From contig NZ_CP030239.1 in the NCBI RefSeq assembly GCF_003285265.1, positions 2,277,501 through 2,341,500 on the forward strand: DNA of 64,000 nucleotides. Reading direction: 5' to 3'. Each line of letters opens with the position of its first letter. Position 1 is the stretch's first letter. Both the position numbers and the translations under genes were made by a program. Source of the stretch: Paracoccus mutanolyticus. GTDB taxonomy: Bacteria > Pseudomonadota > Alphaproteobacteria > Rhodobacterales > Rhodobacteraceae. The notes beneath the pieces are model-generated. The model worked only from the letters and a program-made list of their open reading frames with translations. It did not search any database and was not told the origin of the DNA. Positions 1 to 11,460 of the stretch are shown in pieces.

Positions 1-1985
<1,985 letters not shown>

Positions 1986-2070
1986 GATCCGGAAGAAGAC
2001 AGACCTTCTTCCAAAAGCATCCTTGGACAACATCATCCTGCGGGATAACGCCGATCTCGCTCCTTTTCCG

Positions 2071-2188
2071 GTCTGGTGGCCAAAGCACGAGCAAAACACC
2101 CGATCCCATCCCGAACTCGGCCGTTAAGTGCCGTCGCGCCAATGGTACTGCGTCAAAAGACGTGGGAGAGTAGGTCACCGCCAGACCT
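2071..2188 (+). rRNA. rrf: 5S ribosomal RNA
   Basis: About 118 nt. The ends pair (GTCTGGTGGC with GCCAGACC), and the conserved CCGATCCCATCCCGAACTCG and GTGGGAGAGTAGGTC segments are present. It sits about 85 bp after 23S rRNA and before a tRNA-fMet, the usual order at the 3' end of alphaproteobacterial rrn operons. Confidence 0.97.
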
Positions 2189-2246
2189 GAAAAGAAGCGA
2201 AAACATCTCTCAGAACGATGAAAGCAACGCAAAGCGATGCAACGGA

Positions 2247-4061
<1,815 letters not shown>

Positions 4062-4391
4062 GGGGCATCTCCTTCGAGGCGGAAGGGTTCAGCCGGGATC
4101 GGCGGCATGATCGCGGCGCGCGGCGTCGCGGGCGAGGGCGCGAATGAAGTGGTGGAACAGGTCGCGCGCGGGGGCATTCTGCTGTGCTGAATGCTGCACG
4201 GCCTGCCGATTCCCGGCAAGGCATTTGTCATCCCGAGATACTGGATGGGAGGCGGGCTCTGCCGGGTCGATAGGGGTCTTGTCTCTGCGCGGCATGCCGG
4301 GTCCTATGGTTTGCAAGGACCACAGGCCTCGGTCGAAACGGGCCGGCCGCATTGGAATCAAATCGGCGATTTGCGCGCCGGAAAGGTGAGG
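4062..4391. promoter_or_regulatory. Divergent intergenic region between recombinase and hypothetical gene
   Basis: 330 bp separating two outward-facing genes, so promoters for both must lie here. The only clear signals are the two ribosome-binding sites (AAGGAG for the recombinase, AAAGG for the 4392 gene). No convincing -35/-10 pair or operator was found by eye. Confidence 0.4.
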
Positions 4392-5687
4392 ATGCCCGAT
4401 CTGGACGATCTGCTCGGCCGGGCCATGGCCTGCGCCGAGCCGCAGTATCTCGCCGAGCGCGAGGCCCGGGTGGCGGCGCTGGCCGAGGGCGCGGAACTCG
4501 AGGATGCCGATCTCTGGCCGCTGATGCTGCTCATCGACGACGAACGCCGGCAGGTGCCGAACATCGTCAGGGACAGGGTTCACGCGCAGCGCTCCCATTA
4601 CATCAAGGGCTTCAGCCTCGCCGAGATCGAGGCCAGCGTCCTGGTGCCTGAATGGCAAAAACGGCGGTTCCGGACCTTCGGCTTCATCCTGATCGCGCTG
4701 CCGATGCCGGCGCTGGTCACGCTGCCGCGCGGGCGCCGCCAACTCGAGGCGGTCGAGGCACGGCTGTTCGAGGCGCTGCGGGTCTGGGGTTTTGCCCTGC
4801 GCCCGGCAATCAGGCTGCTGGTCGAACGCGCGCCGAGCCTTGCCCGCGCCTCTGCTTCCGAGGTGGATTACCTCGCCGCCCATGCCCCGGACCTGGTGGC
4901 GATCGCGGCCACGCCACACCGTCGGACCGAGAGTGTCGCCGCCAAAACGCAGGATCCGGGCAGCGTCGAGCCGCATGATGTGCTGCGCGACTTTCTCGAC
5001 CAGCTGGGGCGCGAGGGCCGGCGCTTGCGGGTCAGGTTTGCCACCGAAGGCTCGGACCAGCCCTTCTTCGGCGATGCGCTGGCCGACCGGATGCTGGCCC
5101 GGATCGAGGCGGAGTTGCCGCCGGGCGTGCCCGAGGCTGCGACCGGGCTGGCGCCGATCTGCGCGCGGCTGCTCAACACGCTGGCCAAGGGCAGGCGCCT
5201 CGCACAGGCGGCGTTCGAGGATCGTCCCGTCGGCATGCGGGCCTACACGGAAGGGCTGGACCGCCTGGGCGATCTGCCGATGCATGAGGTGCTCGGCGCG
5301 CCGGAGCAACATGGCAAGCGATTGCATGCGGCGGCCGGTCGGGTGTATCGCGCCCAGCTTGCCGAGCCCCTGGTGCAGCCGCCCACAGTATCCGAGGCCG
5401 ACCGGCTGACCGCCACAGAAATGGCGACGCTGGCCTTCATCGCCGACATCGACCCGTTCCAGATCTCGGCCCAGCACGTGCTGCTGCGCCCCGAGATCTG
5501 GGCCGCGCGCGAATATGGCGCCGACGCGTTCCTGCGCCGCGCGGGCGATCCCGCCCGCAAGGCGGTGTTCAGGCATATGCTGACCGAGGGTGTCGCGCCC
5601 AATGCGGAGGCGATGAAACAGCCGCTGGTCCCGGAACTGGCGTCGATCGCGGGCATGATCGGGCAGCTGCGTCGGATCCTGTCGTGA
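4392..5687 (+). CDS. Hypothetical 431-residue protein in the tRNA-linked element
   Basis: The family is not recognised. The ATG at 4392 is preferred over upstream ATGs because AAAGG lies 5 nt before it and the codons upstream look non-coding. The protein is rich in Ala, Leu, Arg and Glu and appears soluble and mostly helical. No signal peptide, long membrane segment or nucleotide-binding motif is visible. The opposite strand has a 574-codon open frame, a GC-rich shadow. The gene is divergent from the recombinase and convergent with the 5826-10012 operon. Intact reading over 1.3 kb argues for selection or recent arrival. Function unknown. Confidence 0.75.
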   Translation: MPDLDDLLGRAMACAEPQYLAEREARVAALAEGAELEDADLWPLMLLIDDERRQVPNIVRDRVHAQRSHYIKGFSLAEIEASVLVPEWQKRRFRTFGFILIALPMPALVTLPRGRRQLEAVEARLFEALRVWGFALRPAIRLLVERAPSLARASASEVDYLAAHAPDLVAIAATPHRRTESVAAKTQDPGSVEPHDVLRDFLDQLGREGRRLRVRFATEGSDQPFFGDALADRMLARIEAELPPGVPEAATGLAPICARLLNTLAKGRRLAQAAFEDRPVGMRAYTEGLDRLGDLPMHEVLGAPEQHGKRLHAAAGRVYRAQLAEPLVQPPTVSEADRLTATEMATLAFIADIDPFQISAQHVLLRPEIWAAREYGADAFLRRAGDPARKAVFRHMLTEGVAPNAEAMKQPLVPELASIAGMIGQLRRILS

Positions 5688-5797
5688 CGGGCGGGCGGAG
5701 ACCGGATCGAGACCTCCTGCCGCGCCAAAGCCGAGACGATGACACGCGGGAGATGTGGTCGGTCTTGTCTGGCGGGCAACCGCGCGGAAATGAAGAG

Positions 5798-5813
5798 ATG
5801 AACGTGCGTTCAT
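5798..5813. repeat. Perfect dyad ATGAACG-TG-CGTTCAT between convergent genes
   Basis: Seven-base arms with a 2-bp centre, in the 138-bp gap between the convergent 4392 gene and the exported-protein gene. It shares the ATGAACGT core with the 16-bp repeats at 12984, 14263 and 41079. It could be a regulator site or part of a shared small repeat; it lacks a T tract, so it is unlikely to be a terminator. Confidence 0.45.
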
Positions 5814-5825
5814 GTACTCATGCCT

Positions 5826-6257
5826 TCATGGCGCCGGTGGGAGAAGCCGTTCGACGTCGGCGATGATGTCGTCCAGGAACTCTGGCCTGAGCGCGCCGTC
5901 GAGGGAGAGCACCTCGATCTTGATGCGCAGCTCGGCGCGGGTGCGGGCGGGCGTCTTGGCCAGCTTGGCTTCGATCTCATCGATGCGGACCAGAAGCGCA
6001 TCCATCCTGGCCAGTGCAGCGCGGCTGGGTTCGGTGGTCTCGAAGCCGCAGGCGGCGGCGCGCTGGTCTTGGGCGCGATAGCGTTGCCAGGCGCGGTGCC
6101 AGGCGCGCCGTGCCGTCCGGAAGGCCGCGCGCGGCGGCTGGTCAGGTGCGACTGGCGGAATTTGGGGCTCGGTCGAGGGCGTCCCGGCGGCTGACAGCAG
6201 CAGGGCGAGGCCGGGCAGCGTGGCGATGAGGTCGCGCCGGGTGGTGGCTTGCGGCAT
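5826..6257 (-). CDS. Small exported protein with twin-arginine-like signal
   Basis: 143 residues. The N-terminus TTRRDLIATLPG then LALLLSAAG resembles a Tat signal (RR followed by a hydrophobic run), though a Sec signal is possible. The mature part is a helical, Arg/Glu-rich segment with a probable short coiled coil (residues about 75-135). GGAG lies 8 nt before the ATG. It is the last gene of the four-gene minus-strand operon, 91 bp after the FtsH-like gene. Its periplasmic or membrane-face position could make it a partner or substrate of that protease; this is inference from order only. No family recognised. Confidence 0.72.
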   Translation of the reverse strand: MPQATTRRDLIATLPGLALLLSAAGTPSTEPQIPPVAPDQPPRAAFRTARRAWHRAWQRYRAQDQRAAACGFETTEPSRAALARMDALLVRIDEIEAKLAKTPARTRAELRIKIEVLSLDGALRPEFLDDIIADVERLLPPAP

Positions 6258-6348
6258 GACGGGGGCTCCGGCGCTTTTGGTGGAGTGCGATGGCTGCGGT
6301 TCGGCGGCGGGGATGGCGGCAGGGCGCAGGGGTTCGGAGGCGGGCGGT

Positions 6349-8415
6349 TCAGTCGGGCGGCGGCGTTGGCTGTTCGATGTCCAGCATCACTTGCGCGGCG
6401 ACCTCCAGATCAAGGCGCTGCAGCCAAGGGGTAAGGTCGTCGTCGGAAAGCTCGCGCCGGGCCACCAGGGCGGCGGCCATGTCCTCGAGCAGCGCGCGGT
6501 GCGGGGCCAGCAGGGCGGCGGCGCGGGCCTCGGCGGTCTCGAGGTGGCGGCGGCAGCGGGCGCGCAGGGCCGGGTCGCGCATGGGGGCCGCGCTGTCGGT
6601 GCCGAGCCAGAGCGGGCCTTCGGCGCCGAGGCCGTAGCGGGTCTCGAGGTCGAGCGCCACGCGCGTGGCCAGCGCCAGGTCGGAGTCCGGCGGGCCGCCG
6701 GCGCCGGCGGAGACAGCGCCCAGCACCAGCCGCTCGGCGGCGCGGCCGGCCATCAGCTCGGCCAGCAGGTCGGTGTGGTCGGCAATGAGCCCGGCCTGCG
6801 GGCGGCGCGCGATCCGGGTCGTGCCGCCGCTGCCCGCAAGCGCCAGGCGCTGCACCGTGCCGCGCCCGAGCGCGGTGGTGACGAGGGCATGGCCGCATTC
6901 GTGCAGGGCGACGCGGCGGTCGATCGCCGGATCGCGCCCGGCGCCGAGCCGGGCCATGAGGCCGGCCGCGTCGAGCGCCACCCCGGCCCGGCGCGCCGCG
7001 CCCCGCGCCGCCCGCAGTTCGGCGTCGCATTCGGCAAGGCTCAGGCCGACGCAATGCCGGGCCAACACGGCAAGGTCCGCCTCGGGCAACGCCAGGTGGC
7101 GGCGCAGCACGCCCGCGAGCGTGGCGGCATCGGGCAGCGGCACCTCGATCCTGAGGTCGAAGCGGCCCGGGCGCAGCACCGCCGGGTCGATCAGGTCGAT
7201 GTGGTTGCAGGTCGCGACGACGAGGACGCCGGGCGCGCGGGCGATCTCGTCCATCAGCGCGAGGAAGGCGTTGATGACCTGCACGCGGTAGTTCTGGTTC
7301 GAGCCCGCGTTGTCGCCGCGGTTGCCCACGGCGTCGAGCTCGTCGAGGATCAGCACGGCCGGCGCGCGGGCGCGGGCCTCGGCGAAGGTGCGGCGCATGG
7401 CCTTGAGCATCTCGCCCAGATGCCCCGCCGCCTGCCATTCGCCGAAGCTGCCGGTGATCGCGCTGACGCCCGCCGAGGCCGCCATGGCCTGGGCGAGCCA
7501 GGACTTGCCGGTGCCGGGCGGGCCGTAAAAGAGCGCGCTGCGGGTGATCTCGGACCAGTCGAGGCGCCCGGCGCGCCAGAGCCGCAGGTCCTCGACCAGG
7601 TGCCGCGCGGCCTGCAGCGCCGGGCCGTCGCCGGTGAGGCTGTCGAGGGTGGGCGGCGCGGCGGCGTCGCCCGGCGCAGGGCTGTGGGTCGTGGCGAGGC
7701 GTTCGGCGAGTTCGGCGAGGGTCGGCGCGCGCAGGGCCAGCAGGACATCGGTGCTGTCGAGGTGGAGCCCGCTGTCGAAGGCCTGGCGCAGCAGGGCCCG
7801 ATCGGCCGCCGCGCCTTGGCGGGGCAGGCGCTGCAGGGCCTCGAGGAGCGCCCAGACGATCTCGGCGCCGATCGGCGCGAACTCGTGGATGACCGCATGC
7901 CGACCAGGCCGCGCGTCGGGCAGCGCGGCGCCCTCGGCAAGCAGGATCAGCAGCGGCGCGGCGCTGTCGAGGCCTGCGATCAGCGGCTGATGCAGCGCGT
8001 CACCGCGCCCGGGCGCGGGGGCCGTGATCAGGTGCAGCGTGGTGGCGCCGGGGTGCTCCCGCGGGGCGCCGTCGTCCGGCTTCAGCTCGCGGATCCGCCA
8101 GGCGCCGGGCAGGAGAGCGGGCAGCACATGGCGCAGCAGAGGGATGTCCTCGGCCGGGATCCCGCGCAGCAGGGTCAGCGCGCCGGGGCGCAGGGCGGCG
8201 GTGACGGCGGCCTGGCCGCCGAGGCTCGCGGCCAGGCGCAGCGCAGTCAGCAGGGTGCGCGGCGTCAGCGCCGCGGGCGCGCTGGCCAGGCCGAGCTCGG
8301 CGGCGAGTTCGGGATCGGGCAGCGCCTCGCCGGTGGGTTCGCGCAGGCGGTGCAGCAGCTTGCGGGCGAAGGGCAGCCAGGCGGGTGCGGGGCTGGGTCG
8401 GTTGGGTGTGGTCAT
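6349..8415 (-). CDS. FtsH-like AAA+ ATPase with M41 metalloprotease domain
   Basis: 688 residues from the ATG at 8415, which has GGAG about 8 nt upstream; an upstream ATG at 8460 has no such site. The N-terminal 270 residues are not FtsH-like and lack the two membrane helices. The AAA+ domain has Walker A GPPGTGKS (about 298-305), Walker B LILDELD (about 355-361) and the arginine-finger region LRPGRFD. The C-terminal M41 domain keeps zinc motif HECGH (about 505-509) and the third ligand region PDSDLALAT, so proteolysis should be possible. Unlike housekeeping FtsH it appears soluble. It would unfold and degrade proteins using ATP. It lies 93 bp after the GIY-YIG gene in the same operon, which suggests an element-specific proteolytic system. 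Confidence 0.85.
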   Translation of the reverse strand: MTTPNRPSPAPAWLPFARKLLHRLREPTGEALPDPELAAELGLASAPAALTPRTLLTALRLAASLGGQAAVTAALRPGALTLLRGIPAEDIPLLRHVLPALLPGAWRIRELKPDDGAPREHPGATTLHLITAPAPGRGDALHQPLIAGLDSAAPLLILLAEGAALPDARPGRHAVIHEFAPIGAEIVWALLEALQRLPRQGAAADRALLRQAFDSGLHLDSTDVLLALRAPTLAELAERLATTHSPAPGDAAAPPTLDSLTGDGPALQAARHLVEDLRLWRAGRLDWSEITRSALFYGPPGTGKSWLAQAMAASAGVSAITGSFGEWQAAGHLGEMLKAMRRTFAEARARAPAVLILDELDAVGNRGDNAGSNQNYRVQVINAFLALMDEIARAPGVLVVATCNHIDLIDPAVLRPGRFDLRIEVPLPDAATLAGVLRRHLALPEADLAVLARHCVGLSLAECDAELRAARGAARRAGVALDAAGLMARLGAGRDPAIDRRVALHECGHALVTTALGRGTVQRLALAGSGGTTRIARRPQAGLIADHTDLLAELMAGRAAERLVLGAVSAGAGGPPDSDLALATRVALDLETRYGLGAEGPLWLGTDSAAPMRDPALRARCRRHLETAEARAAALLAPHRALLEDMAAALVARRELSDDDLTPWLQRLDLEVAAQVMLDIEQPTPPPD

Positions 8416-8508
8416 GCAGGATCTCCAGAGGCCGGGGCGCGGCGGCAGGGCGCGCGGCACGCAGGGGCGTGTCGTCGTGGAAAAGGAGTTTGTCGGGGAG
8501 CGATGCGG

Positions 8509-9474
8509 TCAGGACGCAGCGGCGACGGCGCCGGCGTCAGCCGCGATGCGGTCGAGGCCCGCCGCGATCACCGGGCGCAGCGCCGGACGATAGATCTCGC
8601 GGGTGACGTTGATCGCGTCGGCGAACTCGGCCCTCGGCACCACCGCATCGGGGTGGGCGCGCCGCAGCTGGCGGTGCAGCGCCGTCTCGCAGGCGCAGGC
8701 CGCGTGGCCCGAAGCCATGGCCACGACCCGCAGCACGGCGACGCTTGCCTCCGGCGGCAGGCCCAGCTGGTGGCGGTGGCGCTTGACCGGATGGGCGCTG
8801 TAGCCGAGCTTCAGGTAATGCCGTGCCGGGCGGGGGCCGCGGGCCGGCAGGTGGATCTCGAAGAGATAGAGAAAGCTCGGCCTGGCGCTCCAGCTCTGGC
8901 CGCAGCCGGCGCAGTCGCATTGGCCCCAGAGCATGTTGGCCTGGGCCACGCGCTGCACATGGCCGCAGCGGTGCCGGTAGAGCCTGTAATTCGGCCGCCC
9001 CGACGGGCAGGGCCCGAGGCGCTGCCAGCCGAAGCGCCGGGCCTCGGCCGCCTCGCGCGCGGCGTGGCAGGTCTCGCAGCGCAGCCCGGTCTCGCCACGC
9101 GCGACCCGCGCGATCAGTTCGAACTGCCGGCGCAGGATGTGGCCGCAGGGGGCGCGGAACTGGCCGTAGGCGCTATGGTCCGGATCGGGGCCGAGGAAGG
9201 CGACGCCTGCCTCCGCCGCCAGCGCGGCGCGCCGCGCGGCCAGGCAATGCGGGCAGAGCGGCTGGCCGCGCATCAGCACGAAGAGCTTGACGGGGAAGTC
9301 GCGCCGGCAGGTCCGGCAGCGCAGCAGCAGGTGATAACGGTCATGGACGCGGGCGAGGATGCGAAAGCCCTTGGCGGCGGCGGTCAGTTGCCAATGCGGC
9401 CGGATCGGGGCGGGAAAGCGGGGCAGGGCGGTGGAGAGCGCCGGCGCGGCGCCGGGGGGCGTGGAAAAACACAT
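8509..9474 (-). CDS. Zinc-ribbon GIY-YIG nuclease-family protein
   Basis: 321 residues; AAGGA lies 7 nt before the ATG. The first 195 residues hold several Cys pairs (CRTC 53-56, CPHC 74-77, C110-H112, CETC 133-136, C170, C188/C191) that look like tandem zinc ribbons for DNA or RNA binding. Residues about 202-290 resemble the T5orf172/MUG113 type of GIY-YIG domain: FLYLFEIHLP, then YLKLGYSAHPVKRHRHQLG with the conserved Arg, then the Glu in CETALHRQL. This family cleaves or nicks DNA. It lies between a truncated hypothetical gene and the FtsH-like gene. Family assignment is from motif memory. Confidence 0.72.
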   Translation of the reverse strand: MCFSTPPGAAPALSTALPRFPAPIRPHWQLTAAAKGFRILARVHDRYHLLLRCRTCRRDFPVKLFVLMRGQPLCPHCLAARRAALAAEAGVAFLGPDPDHSAYGQFRAPCGHILRRQFELIARVARGETGLRCETCHAAREAAEARRFGWQRLGPCPSGRPNYRLYRHRCGHVQRVAQANMLWGQCDCAGCGQSWSARPSFLYLFEIHLPARGPRPARHYLKLGYSAHPVKRHRHQLGLPPEASVAVLRVVAMASGHAACACETALHRQLRRAHPDAVVPRAEFADAINVTREIYRPALRPVIAAGLDRIAADAGAVAAAS

Positions 9475-9643
9475 GAGAAGATCCTTCCCTGGTCAGAGGG
9501 TGCGTGGGGTCAGGCCTGCGGGCGGCGTGGCCCGGGGCGGCGGCAGGATCCGGGAAGGGTGATGGGTCAGGCGCGGTGTCTGGCGATCACGCGCGGGGAA
9601 CGGCGCGGCCCTTCGGGGGAGAAAGGGCGGCGGGAAGCGCCGG

Positions 9644-10012
9644 TCAGGCGGCCGCGGCGCCGGGCAGGTCGCGGGGCGCCGGGGAGGGCTTGCGCGCCAT
9701 GTCGGCGGGATGGGGCAGGGGCTGGGTGCAGCTCTGGCGCGGCGCCCCGTCCTGCGGGCCGATCACGGCGGCGGGCACCAGCGCGTCGCCGCCCCTGTCA
9801 TCCACCTCCGGCGCGTAGTCCGGCAGCGCCGCGACCGCGGCCAACTGCGCGCGTGCCTCGGCCAGCATCTCGTCGACACCCCGATCGACCGGGCCGATGC
9901 CGGGGCAGCGCAGCACGGCGCCGAACGCGGCGATCAACCCATGGGCCTGGGCGAACTCCGCCTCGTCGGTCGCGAGCAGCATGACCCGCGCGATCCGCGC
10001 CAGCTGGCGCAA
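9644..10012 (-). CDS. Hypothetical protein, probably 5'-truncated first gene of the operon
   Basis: Up to 123 codons. The open frame begins with TTG exactly where an AraC-type remnant on the other strand starts (10011), so the natural N-terminus is probably lost; an internal ATG at 9982 is an alternative. The readable part is Ala/Asp/Glu-rich with a Pro-rich tail and no recognised domain. It lies 169 bp upstream of the GIY-YIG gene on the same strand. The operon's own promoter would have been upstream and is not visible. Confidence 0.5.
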   Translation of the reverse strand: MRQLARIARVMLLATDEAEFAQAHGLIAAFGAVLRCPGIGPVDRGVDEMLAEARAQLAAVAALPDYAPEVDDRGGDALVPAAVIGPQDGAPRQSCTQPLPHPADMARKPSPAPRDLPGAAAA

Positions 10013-10232
10013 GCTGGACCGGATTTTTCGCGACGAACTGGGACGCGAGACTGCGCCGGGGCGGTACTACCAGATGCTGCGCTTGTCCCATGCCCGAGAA
10101 CTGGCGGCAGCGACCGATTTCGATCTGCGCGAGATCGCGCTTCGCTCCGGTTATGCTGATGCGTCATCGCTAAGCAAGGCCTTCCGTCGTGCCTCGGAAA
10201 GAACCGTTGTATCCGCCAGTGTTCAATGCTGA
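10011..10232 (+). pseudogene. AraC-family regulator, C-terminal DNA-binding remnant
   Basis: Encodes the second helix-turn-helix half of an AraC/GlxA-type regulator (KLDRIFRDELG, RYYQMLRLSHARELAA, IALRSGYADASSLSKAFRRA). Everything upstream of the Lys at 10011 is missing and replaced by the antisense hypothetical gene. It marks the abrupt end of the intact element and the start of the patchwork region. Confidence 0.85.
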
Positions 10233-10381
10233 GAGGAAATGACTAAGGTCGTTCCCAAAATGTTCTTAATTGCCAGTTGGCAAATCATGAGAGCTTTCAG
10301 AAAACGGCCCTCGGCCACGGCCCGATAATATGACTTACTGATGTTAAATAGTCAAGTAGTCGGATAAGGAATTTTCGATAA
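10233..10381. other. AT-richer spacer
   Basis: No gene seen. The stretch is clearly more AT-rich than its neighbours and carries GGATAAGGA about 13 nt before the ATG at 10382, so it may be the native promoter and leader of the dehydrogenase start that follows. Confidence 0.35.
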
Positions 10382-10441
10382 ATGGCAAAAATCGGGTTCG
10401 TCGGTACTGGCAGGTCTATAGACGTTCATAAGTGCTTTTGA
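10382..10441 (+). pseudogene. Start fragment of a 3-hydroxyisobutyrate-dehydrogenase-like gene
   Basis: The first ten codons read MAKIGFVGTG, the NAD-binding Rossmann start (GxVGxG) of the HIBADH/6-phosphogluconate dehydrogenase family. Homology then stops abruptly and a TGA follows at 10439. A purine-rich AAGGA lies upstream. It is one of several fragments here that begin at a native start codon. Confidence 0.55.
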
Positions 10442-11204
10442 TTAGGTGCCAAGGGTTCCGGCTATGGCGTAGGACCAAGAGGATCTTCCATCGAGACCTG
10501 AGAGTCGTTCGCGCGAATACCATTGGATGAAAGTGCTGCAGCTGAGATGCCTGAAGCCGGCGCAAGCCGCGATCAAGCCGACTAATGCGCTCGCAAAACA
10601 GGTCGGCTCCGCCCACCCGCCCGAGAAGACCGAGGAGCGCTCCTCCTGGCTCGAGATGACGGGCAGCAAAGTGACTGGGAGAAGTGCAGCGGCCTCGGAT
10701 GGCGCAAACCACGGCACGACTACACGCAGGGGATGCCGTCGTCTGTCGCGGTCGAGCTTCCGCCCCGGCACAGTTTTGCGGATATCATGGCCTGATGCGC
10801 AAGGGATGCCGCCGCCCCGTCGCAGCGGGCGCAGGACCGTCGCGACCGGCCAATCAAGGAGCCGCGACAGGTTCGCCGGGATCGGCGCGCCGCGCCTTCC
10901 GGTCCGCCATCCCCGGGAATCTCGAAACGGCCCGTCAGATCCAGCGCATCGGCGCTGCGGTGGCGCTGTCCTCGGCACGACATAGGCGCGATACGTCGAT
11001 AGGCCACGGCCCGCCCTGGCCGACCATCCACGGTTCAGGTTCGCCGCCCAAAGCAATCCGCGACGCCCGGTCATAACGATCGTTGCCGGTCGACCGGCAG
11101 CTGACCGATCGGCGGGCGATGCGGTCGGACAGCGCCAGTGCCGCCTGCGGCCGCAGCGCCGGTCTTGCCACGGGCGTCCCGGCAAGGCTGCGCGCTTCGG
11201 GCGC
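10442..11204. other. Stretch without recognisable genes
   Basis: Open frames exist on both strands (for example minus 10442-11371), but none has a start with a ribosome-binding site or a recognisable motif. They look like GC-driven frames over decayed sequence. Confidence 0.4.
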
Positions 11205-11460
11205 GTCGCCATAGTCGTCCGATGCGGTGCGACTGGCGTGGCCTTGAATAGCGTCAACCACCCGACTATCGGCCCCAATGTCACGCGCGATGGTCTTGAA
11301 CCTATGCCTCCACGCATGGGAAGGCTGAACGCCTTCCGGTGCGATTTCGTCAACCCGGAGCCATTCAGCAATGCGGTTTGAAGCGCGCTGTGCCCGTGTC
11401 TTTGGCTGTATGAAACAGGGGGCCGGCGGGCGGACGTTCGTTAGTTGATTCACAAAATCC
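11205..11460 (-). pseudogene. Tyrosine recombinase (phage-type integrase) C-terminal remnant
   Basis: Readable segments are RIAEWLRVDEI, SHAWRHRFKTIARDIG, with the HxxR box, and VVDAIQGHASRTASDDYGD, with the GH box and the Tyr near the end. This is the catalytic C-terminus of a site-specific tyrosine integrase. The N-terminal part is replaced by the IS5-type transposase gene just upstream, so the IS may have interrupted it. Confidence 0.7.

Noticed and set aside
4089..5813. 574-codon minus-strand frame opposite the 4392 gene
   Set aside because: No ribosome-binding site and shadow-like composition. The plus frame has a better start, though since the 431-residue protein is itself unrecognised the choice is not absolute.
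6220..9984. 1254-codon open frame on the plus strand
   Set aside because: Antisense shadow of the FtsH-like and GIY-YIG genes caused by high GC; Gly/Arg/Ala-rich, no motifs, while the minus frames have domains and ribosome-binding sites.
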